This document shows, piece after piece, positions 54,371 through 61,893 of a stretch of DNA of 64,000 bases. The notes beneath the pieces are model-generated. The model ran no database searches. It saw nothing but the letters and a program-made list of their open reading frames with translations, and was not told where the DNA came from. The translations under genes were made by a program, and so were the position numbers. Position 1 is the first letter of the stretch. The number at the start of each line of letters is the position of its first letter. Source of the stretch: CAVALG01 sp963630555 (GTDB taxonomy: Bacteria > Bacillota > Clostridia > Oscillospirales > Acutalibacteraceae); the NCBI GenBank assembly GCA_963630555.1, contig CAVGND010000005.1:9412-73411 (forward strand), given 5' to 3'.

Positions 54371-55021
54371 ATGGATGTCAGTTTTTTAAAGCACAATGAT
54401 ATTTCTTTTAAAGAAAAGGTTCAAAACTTTTGGGTGTATTATAAATTCAGGATAATTGCCGTTCTGCTTGTGGTGATAATTGCTGTTTTTGCTTTTGCCA
54501 CGCGGGACAAGGACTCGGATTATGATATTCGCGTTGTAGTGAATGTCGGAACGGTTTTGCCCCGGCAATCAATTGAAAATTTGAAATCGGAATTTGAAAA
54601 ATACTGCCCCGATTTTAACGGCGACGGAAAACGAAAGGTTAAAATAATAGATTGCTCGTATGATGCTGAAGAACTGAAAAATGAGGAAAGCAAAAACGCC
54701 AATACCGACCTGCAGAGGTATGACAGTAAATTTTCGGCGCAGTTCGGCGAGGCGGAAAAAATGCTTTACATTATGTCGCAAAGCGAGATTGACCGTGTGA
54801 ATGCCCAAACTTCTTACAGCACTATTGTGGACGGCGAGGCATCAGCCTTGTCGGGTACAAGACTTGAAACAGCCGTTTTTGGGAACGGTGACCGAAATTT
54901 TGACGACTGCTATATTTTTGTCCGTTCGCTTATCGGTTCGGTAAAGAAAAACAAGGATTCTGAAAAATATCACGGTCAGGCTCAAAAAATGCTTGAAATT
55001 ATAAACAAAAATCTGTTATAA
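54371..55021 (+). CDS. Unknown single-pass membrane protein
   Basis: This 216-residue protein has a cytoplasmic N-terminus (VQNFWVYYKFR), one transmembrane helix at about residues 26-46, and an extracytoplasmic domain with strand-helix pattern (RVVVNVGTVLPRQSIENLKSEFEKY, KVKIIDCSYDAEEL). I find no catalytic motif. It starts 3 bases after the coiled-coil protein and ends just before tRNA-Arg. The pair may be a membrane assembly factor, but nothing shows its function. Confidence 0.7.
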   Translation: MDVSFLKHNDISFKEKVQNFWVYYKFRIIAVLLVVIIAVFAFATRDKDSDYDIRVVVNVGTVLPRQSIENLKSEFEKYCPDFNGDGKRKVKIIDCSYDAEELKNEESKNANTDLQRYDSKFSAQFGEAEKMLYIMSQSEIDRVNAQTSYSTIVDGEASALSGTRLETAVFGNGDRNFDDCYIFVRSLIGSVKKNKDSEKYHGQAQKMLEIINKNLL

Positions 55022-55038
55022 TAATTTTTAGTTTATAT

Positions 55039-55115
55039 CCGCCCGTGGCGCAACCGGATAACGCAACAGATTCCGATTCTGGAGAATGGGGATTCGAATT
55101 CCTCCGGGCGGGCCA
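55039..55115 (+). tRNA. tRNA-Arg (anticodon CCG)
   Basis: A complete 77-base cloverleaf: acceptor CCGCCCG with CGGGCGG, D stem GCGC, anticodon stem ACAGA/TCTGG region with loop TTCCGAT (CCG), T arm GGGGA-TTCGAAT-TCCTC, discriminator G and encoded CCA. It lies 17 bases after the unknown membrane protein gene and is followed by a terminator. Confidence 0.96.
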
Positions 55116-55120
55116 AAAAT

Positions 55121-55153
55121 CGGCAAATCTCTTTTGAGGTTTGCCGTTTTTTT
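55121..55153 (+). terminator. Terminator of tRNA-Arg
   Basis: CGGCAAA (55121-55127) pairs with TTTGCCG (55140-55146), extended by inner CTC/GAG, followed by seven T. Confidence 0.92.
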
Positions 55154-55159
55154 AAAATG

Positions 55160-55176
55160 TTCAATGTTCTTTCAAT
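55160..55176 (+). promoter_or_regulatory. Direct repeat TTCAAT x2, candidate response-regulator box
   Basis: TTCAAT at 55160-55165 and 55171-55176, an 11-base period, directly upstream of a -10-like TATCAT (55186-55191). The same arrangement occurs before the VTC gene. OmpR/PhoB-class regulators usually bind such 11-base tandem half-sites in place of a -35. Confidence 0.55.
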
Positions 55177-55215
55177 GTTTTGTTTTATCATAATGAATGT
55201 ATCGGGGGTGTAATA

Positions 55216-55899
55216 ATGAGAATTTTACTTGTTGAGGATGAAAAAAGAATGGCTCAGGCATTGTGTGAAATTTTGCGTCTTGAAAAATATGATGTTGACC
55301 ACTATGCCGACGGTATAAACGGCCTTGCCGCTGCGGAAAGCAATATTTACGATATAATAATACTTGATGTTATGCTGCCGGGGATGGACGGTTTCGGGAT
55401 TGCAAAAAGCGTCCGTTCGGCAGGGGTAAAGACACCTATACTGATGCTTACCGCCAAATCGGAACTTGACGACAAGGTTACGGGGCTTGACAGCGGCGCC
55501 GACGACTATTTAACAAAACCGTTTATGACCAAAGAACTGCTTGCAAGGCTTCGTGCACTCGGCAGGCGGACTCTTGACTCGGCGGACGGAACCCTTTCCT
55601 ACGGGGATATTACGCTTGATACCGGCACGCTTACTTTATCCTGTGTTACAAATGGTCAGAGTGTACGGCTTGGCGAAAAGGAGTACCATATTCTTGAATA
55701 TTTTATTGCTAACAGCGGACGGATTTTAACGCGCGAGCAACTCGCCTTAAAGATATGGGGATATGAGAGTGACGCCGAATATAACAATGTGGAAGTCTAT
55801 ATGTCCTTTACGCGTAAAAAACTTGCTTTTGTCGGTGCAAAAGCCGAAATTAAATCGGTAAGGGGCGTCGGTTATGAACTGAGGTGCGATAATGTTTAA
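55216..55899 (+). CDS. OmpR-family response regulator
   Basis: This is a 227-residue DNA-binding two-component regulator. The receiver domain has the acidic pair in VEDEKR, the phosphoacceptor Asp51 in IILDVMLPG, and Lys101 in LTKPF. The C-terminal winged helix (about residues 128-225) ends VRGVGYEL. The ATG at 55216 follows GGGGGTG; an upstream in-frame ATG at 55180 would cover the -10. It overlaps the histidine kinase gene by 8 bases. The likely targets are its own promoter and that of the VTC operon. Confidence 0.95.
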   Translation: MRILLVEDEKRMAQALCEILRLEKYDVDHYADGINGLAAAESNIYDIIILDVMLPGMDGFGIAKSVRSAGVKTPILMLTAKSELDDKVTGLDSGADDYLTKPFMTKELLARLRALGRRTLDSADGTLSYGDITLDTGTLTLSCVTNGQSVRLGEKEYHILEYFIANSGRILTREQLALKIWGYESDAEYNNVEVYMSFTRKKLAFVGAKAEIKSVRGVGYELRCDNV

Positions 55900-57163
55900 A
55901 AAATCAAAAATTAAAATTGTTGCCGCAATTATGTCGGTACTTGTTATACTGTGGGTAGGTACGCTCGGTGTGATTTACGGTTCAAGCTATTTTGAGGTTT
56001 CAAAGCGAAACCGAGAAATGCTTAAAGAACACGCCGATATGTATACACTGACCGCTTCCGATGATGACGGCGCCGATAAAAATGGCGACGGTAATGCACC
56101 GCCCGAAAAACCCGAACCGGCCGATAACGGACGTAAAGGGGACGGGTTTGCCGATTCCCCGATGTTTCAACTTTCAACATTCTATACCGTTGCCGTGTCG
56201 GAAAGCGGCGAGGTGCTTGAAGTAAAAAATGACCGTCCAACCGTTCACAGCAACAGTGAACTTCAAAAAACGGCACAGAGTATTATAGACGACGGCAAAG
56301 AAAGCGGAACGGTTAATAATCTTGCTTTTTATAAAGCCGATAAAGGCGGCTACACGCTGATTGCTTTTATGGATAACACGGTTGTAAACGAAAGTGCGAC
56401 CACCCTGTTCCGCTATACGCTTATCATAGGCGGTGTTGCCATTATTTTATTCTTCTTTTTGGCTGTATTTCTTGCCAAAAGGATAGTTAACCCTCTTGAA
56501 GAAAACTATAAAAAGCAAAAACAATTTATTTCAGACGCCGGGCACGAGTTAAAGACGCCGGTGTCGGTGGTCGGGGCAAATGTCGAACTGTTGTCAAGGG
56601 AGATCGGCGAAAACCGGTGGCTTGACAATATCCGTTACGAAAATGAGCGAATGGGCACACTTGTCGCGCAACTTCTTCAACTTGCAAGAACCGAGAATGT
56701 TACCGTTCAGAAAGAACATATTGATTTCAGCCGGCTTGTTGCGGGCGAGACCCTGCCGTTTGAAAGCGTAGCATTTGAAAAAGGGCTTACCCTGAACAGC
56801 AGTATTGATGAAAACATTACGGTGGAAGGGAATGCCGCGCAACTTAAACAGGTTGTGTCAATATTGCTTGATAACGCTATGCGGCACAGTGCGGCAACCG
56901 GTGAAATAAAACTCGGTTTAACCAAAGAACACGGGCAGGCGCGGCTTTCGGTAATCAACCGTGGGGAGGAAATTCCCAAAGAGCGGCGTGAGTTGATATT
57001 TGAGCGTTTTTACCGCATAGACACCGCCCGAAGCGCAGAGGACAATCATTACGGATTGGGGCTTGCAATAGCCAAGGCGATAACGACCGCACACAAAGGC
57101 AATATAAGTGTTTTCTGTTACGACGGATTGGTGGAATTCAGAGTAAAAATTCCTGCCGAATAA
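55892..57163 (+). CDS. Sensor histidine kinase
   Basis: This is a 423-residue membrane kinase paired with the preceding regulator. Transmembrane helices lie at about residues 9-30 and 174-196. The roughly 140-residue outer domain starts with an acidic, proline-rich low-complexity stretch (residues 57-90) and then a small PAS-like part. The phospho-His218 is in DAGHELKTP, the N box is LLDNAMRH, and the glycine box is HYGLGLAIA. The G1 box has Asn (INRGEE) where many kinases have Asp. The ligand is not known. Confidence 0.94.
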   Translation: MFKKSKIKIVAAIMSVLVILWVGTLGVIYGSSYFEVSKRNREMLKEHADMYTLTASDDDGADKNGDGNAPPEKPEPADNGRKGDGFADSPMFQLSTFYTVAVSESGEVLEVKNDRPTVHSNSELQKTAQSIIDDGKESGTVNNLAFYKADKGGYTLIAFMDNTVVNESATTLFRYTLIIGGVAIILFFFLAVFLAKRIVNPLEENYKKQKQFISDAGHELKTPVSVVGANVELLSREIGENRWLDNIRYENERMGTLVAQLLQLARTENVTVQKEHIDFSRLVAGETLPFESVAFEKGLTLNSSIDENITVEGNAAQLKQVVSILLDNAMRHSAATGEIKLGLTKEHGQARLSVINRGEEIPKERRELIFERFYRIDTARSAEDNHYGLGLAIAKAITTAHKGNISVFCYDGLVEFRVKIPAE

Positions 57164-57171
57164 ATCATATT

Positions 57172-57188
57172 TTCAATAATTCTTCAAT
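57172..57188 (+). promoter_or_regulatory. Direct repeat TTCAAT x2 before the VTC operon
   Basis: TTCAAT at 57172-57177 and 57183-57188 with the same 11-base period as the box before the response regulator gene, 10 bases upstream of TACAAT (57199-57204). No good -35 exists, as expected for an activator-dependent promoter. Confidence 0.55.
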
Positions 57189-57191
57189 CTT

Positions 57192-57226
57192 TCTCCTGTA
57201 CAATGACATTGTCAAAGTACAGGAGA
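57192..57226. promoter_or_regulatory. Perfect inverted repeat around the VTC -10 region
   Basis: TCTCCTGTAC (57192-57201) and GTACAGGAGA (57217-57226) are perfect complements, with an inner TGACA/TGTCA dyad between them. If TACAAT at 57199 is the -10, transcription starts near 57211 within the spacer, so the repeat would act as DNA, perhaps as an operator. The right arm also holds an AGGAGA ribosome-site-like sequence. Confidence 0.5.
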
Positions 57227-57249
57227 TTTCTTATGAAAGGGGTGAAAAG

Positions 57250-57918
57250 ATGAAATACAGAAACGAATGGAAACACGAAATAAACTATTGCGACATGCTT
57301 ACTTTACGCAGTCGACTGTCCGTTATAGCCAAACCCGATCCGCATACAACAGACGGTAAATACTTTATACGCAGCCTGTATTTCGATACCGCATCCGATA
57401 AAGCGCTGAGAGAAAAAACAGACGGCGTAAACAGGCGCGAAAAATTCCGCATACGCATTTATAACGGTGATTCGTCCGTTATTAAATTGGAAAAGAAAAG
57501 TAAAATAAACGGGCTGTGCGCCAAACAAACCGTGCTGTTGTCGGAAAGTGAGGCACAGGCGACAGCGCAGGGTGATTACGGTTGGATGACGGCGGCTAAA
57601 AACCCCTTGACAGCAGAATTTTACAGCAAACTGACAGGTGGGTTAATGCCTAAAACAATTGTTGATTATACGCGTGAACCGTTTGTGTTTCCGCAGGGTA
57701 ATGTCCGGGTTACGATCGATTATAACATCAGAACGGGTATAAAATGCACCGATTTTTTAAATTCTGATTGCGTTACTGTTCCGGCAGGGGAATCACCCAT
57801 TATCCTTGAAGTGAAATGGGATGAATATCTTCCTGATATTATCCGCGATGCCGTTCGGCTGCCCGGCAGGCGCGTAACGGCGTTTTCAAAATATGCCGCT
57901 TGCCGTATATACGGCTGA
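57250..57918 (+). CDS. VTC-domain protein, polyphosphate polymerase-like
   Basis: This is a 222-residue cytoplasmic protein of the VTC/triphosphate-tunnel fold, related to the polymerase domain of yeast Vtc4, which makes polyphosphate from ATP. The tunnel's charged motifs are present: YRNEWKHEI (residues 3-11), RSLYFDT (41-47), EKFRIRIY (64-71), IKLEKKSK (79-85), VDYTREPF (138-145), VTIDYNIRTG (154-163) and LEVKWDE (186-192). AAGGGGTG upstream supports the ATG. It has no SPX domain and no membrane segment, and is followed by DUF4956 and CotH genes. Polymerase activity is inference. Confidence 0.85.
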   Translation: MKYRNEWKHEINYCDMLTLRSRLSVIAKPDPHTTDGKYFIRSLYFDTASDKALREKTDGVNRREKFRIRIYNGDSSVIKLEKKSKINGLCAKQTVLLSESEAQATAQGDYGWMTAAKNPLTAEFYSKLTGGLMPKTIVDYTREPFVFPQGNVRVTIDYNIRTGIKCTDFLNSDCVTVPAGESPIILEVKWDEYLPDIIRDAVRLPGRRVTAFSKYAACRIYG

Positions 57919-57941
57919 AAAACAAAAGAGGAGTAAATGAT

Positions 57942-58613
57942 ATGACTTTTAATGATATTTTTAAATCAAGTTTTCTTGAAAACGTTACAAGCGTAAGCAT
58001 TCTCGATATGGCTATTGCCTTAGTGCTTGCTTTCGGTATAGGAATGTTTATTTTCCTTGTTTATAAAAAAACCTATCAGGGCGTTATGTATTCTTCAAGT
58101 TTCGGCACAACGCTGGTTGCGCTTACAATGATAACAACCGTGGTTATTCTTGCCGTAACTTCAAATGTGGTGCTTTCACTTGGTATGGTCGGCGCGCTTT
58201 CTATAGTGCGTTTCCGCACCGCCATAAAGGAACCGCTTGACATTGCGTTCCTGTTTTGGTCAATAGCTGTAGGTATTGTTCTTGCGGCAGGTATGATTCC
58301 GCTTGCGGTTATAGGCAGCGTGATAATAGGCATAATTCTTATTGTTTTTGTAAACAAAAAATCGCATTGCAATCCCTATATAGTTGTGATTTCCTGCGTA
58401 GATTCAGAATCCGAGGCGAGGGCTGTGGAATTGCTTAAAAGCAATGTAAAAAAATGCGTGGTTAAGAGCAAAACCGCATCTAAAGATTTAATCGAACTGA
58501 ATCTTGAAGTCCGCCTTAAAGATGAAAATACCGACTTTATTAATAATATCAGTTCGGTCGATGGCGTGAACAGTGCAGTGCTTGTAAGTTACAACGGCGA
58601 ATATATGGGCTGA
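57942..58613 (+). CDS. DUF4956 membrane protein
   Basis: This is a 223-residue protein with four predicted transmembrane helices (between about residues 18 and 145) and a cytoplasmic C-terminal domain of strand-helix pattern (residues 150-220). The conserved loop SLGMVGALSIVRFRTAIKEPLDIAFLFW marks the DUF4956 family, whose function is unknown. GAGGAG upstream supports the ATG at 57942. It lies 23 bases after the VTC gene and 13 before the CotH gene. A channel or scaffold for the VTC product is a possible role, by analogy with the yeast VTC complex. Confidence 0.85.
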   Translation: MTFNDIFKSSFLENVTSVSILDMAIALVLAFGIGMFIFLVYKKTYQGVMYSSSFGTTLVALTMITTVVILAVTSNVVLSLGMVGALSIVRFRTAIKEPLDIAFLFWSIAVGIVLAAGMIPLAVIGSVIIGIILIVFVNKKSHCNPYIVVISCVDSESEARAVELLKSNVKKCVVKSKTASKDLIELNLEVRLKDENTDFINNISSVDGVNSAVLVSYNGEYMG

Positions 58614-58626
58614 CGGAGGGGGAATT

Positions 58627-60636
58627 ATGTCAACACACGAGTGCTTTGATAAAATTTGCTGTGTGATTCTCATTTTTACGCTTCTGTTGACCGCTGCTTT
58701 TATAAATGCCGAAAGGTTAGGCGTTCAAAAGGCGTCTGCCACAATGGGATATGAAAGCAAATTGTTCGATACTGCCGAGGTTCATAATATCAACATTGTT
58801 ATGGATGATTGGGACGAATTTATTTCAAATTGCGAGAGTGAAGAATATTATGCTGCCACGGTTGTAATAGATAACGAGGCGTATAAAAATGTTGCAATCC
58901 GCGGCAAGGGCAATACATCGCTTACTCAGGTAAAGTCCTACGGGAACAATCGATACAGTTTTAAAATTGAATTTGACCATTATGACAGTGCGAACAGTTA
59001 CTACGGGCTTGATAAGCTGTGCCTTAACAACATAATTCAGGATAACACCTATATGAAAGACTATCTTTGCTATACAATGATGAGGGATATGGGTGTTGCC
59101 TCTCCGCTTTGCAGTTTTGTTTATATAACCGTAAACGGCGAAGATTGGGGGCTTTATCTGGCGGTAGAAGGTGTTGAGGACTCTTTTTTAAAACGCAATT
59201 ACGGAAATGACAGCGGAGAACTCTATAAGCCCGACAGCAGCGGTATGGGCGGCGGACGCGGCAACGGTAAGGCGTTTGATGCCGAGGATGCATCGGATAA
59301 TATTGACCCGAAAACCGAAAATGTCGGAGAAAAAGCCCCGAATTTCGGGAATGAAAATGGGGAGCCGCCGCAAATGCCGGGCAGTTTTGACAGTTCCGAA
59401 ACGAACTCGGAGGCGCCTGATTTGCCGGAGGATAATACGGGTGATAACGGCGGCAAATCCGCTGCACCGGGTGATAACGGCGTAAACGGCAGCGATGATA
59501 TTCTTCTTAAATATATAGACGACGATGCCGACAGTTACCCGAATATTTTTAATAATGCCAAAACCGATATAAGCGAGAGTGACAAAACCCGTTTAATCAA
59601 GTCGCTTAAAAACCTGAGCGAAGGTAAAGATTTGGAAAACACCGTAGATAAAGATTCGGTTATCCGCTATTTTGCCGTGCATAATTTTGTGCTGAATTTT
59701 GACAGTTACACAGGCTCGATGATTCATAATTACTATTTGTACGAAAAGGACGGGCAAATGCAGATGATCCCCTGGGATTACAACCTTGCGTTCGGCGGTT
59801 TCAAGTCGGAGGGAGGGGCAACCGAACTGGTCAACTATCCCATCGATTCGCCCGTTTCGGGCGGCGATACCGCTGACAGACCTATGATAGCGTGGATTTT
59901 TGAAAATGAGGAATACACCGAGCTGTACCATAAATATCTGAGCGAGTTTATCAATAAATATTTTGAAAGCGGATATTTTGAAAAAATGGCGGACAACGTA
60001 ATTTCAATGATTTCACCCTATGTCAGCAAAGACCCTACAAAATTCTGCACATATGAGGAGTTTCAAAAAGGCGCGGAAACACTTAAAGAATTCTGCCTGC
60101 TGCGCGCGGAAAGCGTAAGCGCGCAACTTAACGGTACCGTTGCTTCAACATCGGACGACCGTCAAAACGGCACCGATACTCTGATTAATGCCGACGGTAT
60201 TTCGGTTAATGATATGGGCTCTATGGGCGGCGGAAAAGGCACTGAAAATTCAAAGGCGGGGCAGGGCAACAGCTCCGATTCCGAGCCGGAGTTCGGTAAT
60301 ACCGCGGATGCAACGGGGGACGAAACGGAAAAATCCGATACCGACAGGAAAACTCCGCCGTCACGCAAAACCGATGACGAAAACGGTGAAAACGGCGAGC
60401 CTTCGGGGCAGAGCCGCAGCGATATGAAGCCCGATTTTGACAACCGACAGGATGAGAACGGAGATTTTTCGCAAAAACCTGACGATGATAATAAAGATGA
60501 TAATAAAAATGATAAACAGTCGGGATCGGTTACGCAATCCCAAGATACTGATTTGCAAACATCATGGATAATAATTGCCGTAAGTGCGGCTGTTCTGCTG
60601 TCGGGCATTTGTTTTGCTTTGTTCTATAGGCGGTAA
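58627..60636 (+). CDS. Membrane-anchored CotH-like protein kinase
   Basis: This is a 669-residue extracytoplasmic protein of the CotH kinase family, atypical kinases first known from spore coats. An N-terminal signal anchor lies at about 10-26 and a C-terminal transmembrane helix at the very end (WIIIAVSAAVLLSG). Kinase motifs are IRGKGNTS (91-98), LNNIIQDNTYMKDYL (133-147), VLNFDSY (355-361) and the metal-binding IPWDYNLAFGG (381-391). A Gly/Asp/Pro-rich insert of about 85 residues (203-290) splits the kinase, and a long acidic tail (about 500-645) links to the last helix. It closes the VTC-DUF4956-CotH operon. Confidence 0.88.
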   Translation: MSTHECFDKICCVILIFTLLLTAAFINAERLGVQKASATMGYESKLFDTAEVHNINIVMDDWDEFISNCESEEYYAATVVIDNEAYKNVAIRGKGNTSLTQVKSYGNNRYSFKIEFDHYDSANSYYGLDKLCLNNIIQDNTYMKDYLCYTMMRDMGVASPLCSFVYITVNGEDWGLYLAVEGVEDSFLKRNYGNDSGELYKPDSSGMGGGRGNGKAFDAEDASDNIDPKTENVGEKAPNFGNENGEPPQMPGSFDSSETNSEAPDLPEDNTGDNGGKSAAPGDNGVNGSDDILLKYIDDDADSYPNIFNNAKTDISESDKTRLIKSLKNLSEGKDLENTVDKDSVIRYFAVHNFVLNFDSYTGSMIHNYYLYEKDGQMQMIPWDYNLAFGGFKSEGGATELVNYPIDSPVSGGDTADRPMIAWIFENEEYTELYHKYLSEFINKYFESGYFEKMADNVISMISPYVSKDPTKFCTYEEFQKGAETLKEFCLLRAESVSAQLNGTVASTSDDRQNGTDTLINADGISVNDMGSMGGGKGTENSKAGQGNSSDSEPEFGNTADATGDETEKSDTDRKTPPSRKTDDENGENGEPSGQSRSDMKPDFDNRQDENGDFSQKPDDDNKDDNKNDKQSGSVTQSQDTDLQTSWIIIAVSAAVLLSGICFALFYRR

Positions 60637-60653
60637 AATAATGGCGATAAAAT

Positions 60654-60679
60654 ATGCGCGCGGTTACAACCGCGCGCAT
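60654..60679. terminator. Two-way terminator between cotH-like gene and galM
   Basis: ATGCGCGCGGTT (60654-60665) and AACCGCGCGCAT (60668-60679) form a perfect 12-base-pair palindrome, with a T-rich tail on the minus strand (ATTTTAT). It separates convergent genes. Confidence 0.65.
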
Positions 60680-60697
60680 CGACGCATAAACTGAAAT

Positions 60698-61762
60698 TTA
60701 TTTTTCCGTACTCACCCTGTAACAGGTTTCGGTGTGATATTTTTCGCCCTTTTTAAGAACGGGGGAGGGGAAGTTTCTGTGTTCGGTCGAGTTCGGGAAA
60801 TTCTGCGTTTCCAGACACAGCGCACCGTGATTTTTGTACCTGATGCCATATTTGCCGATATCTTTAACATCATTTTCAATGCAGTTGCCCGTGTATAACT
60901 GGATTGCCGGCAGCGTGGTTGCGCATTCAAGCGTGATTCCGGTTTTTTCGCTGTGCACCTTAGCGCAAACGGCAAGCGGATTATTAACCGTTTCCGTGTG
61001 CATAATAAAGCAGTTGTCATATCCGCCGAAGTCGGATATGGCCTTGTATTTTGAACCAAGCCGCTCGCCGAGTGCAACCGGTTCCCTTAAATCCATGTCC
61101 GTTCCGTCAACCGGGATTATTTTGCCTGTCGGCAAACAGTCGGTGTCGTTTTCGCAAAAACTGTCGGCAAAAATCGCTATTTTGTGGTTATCTACGCTCT
61201 CGCCGCTGTCGGCACCGTTAAGGTTGAAATAGGAGTGGTTTGTCAGATTGATAACGGTGTCCGCGTCGCTTTCGGCATTATATTCTATCTTGAACACACC
61301 CCCGTCCTGTAATGAAAAGGTAACCGTAAGGTCGAGTTTGCCGGGATATCCTTCCTCAAGGTCGGGACTTGTGTAACACATTTTTATGTGGCTGTCGCCG
61401 ATCTCGCAAACATCAAATATTTTGCTGCTGAAACCTTGTTTTCCGCCGTGCAGGTGGTTAGGGCCGTTGTTGATAAAAAGGTCATATTGTTTTCCGTTTA
61501 AAACGAATCGCCCTTTTTCTATTCTGTTGGCAAACCGCCCGACCGTTGCACCGATATAACCGCAGCCCTCCTCGTAGGGCTTTAATTTGTCAAATCCCAA
61601 AACAATATCGGTCGCCACGCCGTTTTTGTCGGGGCAGGTGAAGGAGTGCAGGGTTGCACCGTAATCAAGTACCGTTACCGATATGTCGCCGCGGGAAATT
61701 TTATAGGCATGAACGGGTCTTCCGTCTTTTGTATGATCAAATAAATACTTTTCTGTTGACAT
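60698..61762 (-). CDS. galM: Galactose mutarotase (aldose 1-epimerase)
   Basis: This enzyme interconverts alpha and beta anomers of galactose or glucose. It is 354 residues. Active-site residues are in NGPNHLHGGKQGF, VINLTNHSYFNLNG (catalytic His) and GALCLETQNFPNS (catalytic Glu). TAGGATGG precedes the ATG. Own promoter (61822-61794). No gal operon genes are adjacent. Confidence 0.96.
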   Translation of the reverse strand: MSTEKYLFDHTKDGRPVHAYKISRGDISVTVLDYGATLHSFTCPDKNGVATDIVLGFDKLKPYEEGCGYIGATVGRFANRIEKGRFVLNGKQYDLFINNGPNHLHGGKQGFSSKIFDVCEIGDSHIKMCYTSPDLEEGYPGKLDLTVTFSLQDGGVFKIEYNAESDADTVINLTNHSYFNLNGADSGESVDNHKIAIFADSFCENDTDCLPTGKIIPVDGTDMDLREPVALGERLGSKYKAISDFGGYDNCFIMHTETVNNPLAVCAKVHSEKTGITLECATTLPAIQLYTGNCIENDVKDIGKYGIRYKNHGALCLETQNFPNSTEHRNFPSPVLKKGEKYHTETCYRVSTEK

Positions 61763-61793
61763 TACGCACCATCCTAAACATACTTTAATATTA

Positions 61794-61822
61794 TAATACC
61801 TTTAAATATGTGAAATAGCAAG
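61794..61822 (-). promoter_or_regulatory. Promoter of galM
   Basis: On the minus strand TTGCTA (61822-61817) and TATTAT (61799-61794), 17-base spacer. Confidence 0.55.
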
Positions 61823-61893
61823 AATATTTACCGACAGTTAACAATTTTTTTCGGGCGGATGATAAAATATTTATTGAATAAAGAGGTGGCAAA

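Noticed and set aside
53614..54396. Long minus-strand frame (260 codons) opposite the coiled-coil gene
   Set aside because: Serine-rich composition typical of an antisense shadow; the plus strand has the promoter, ribosome site and coiled-coil pattern.
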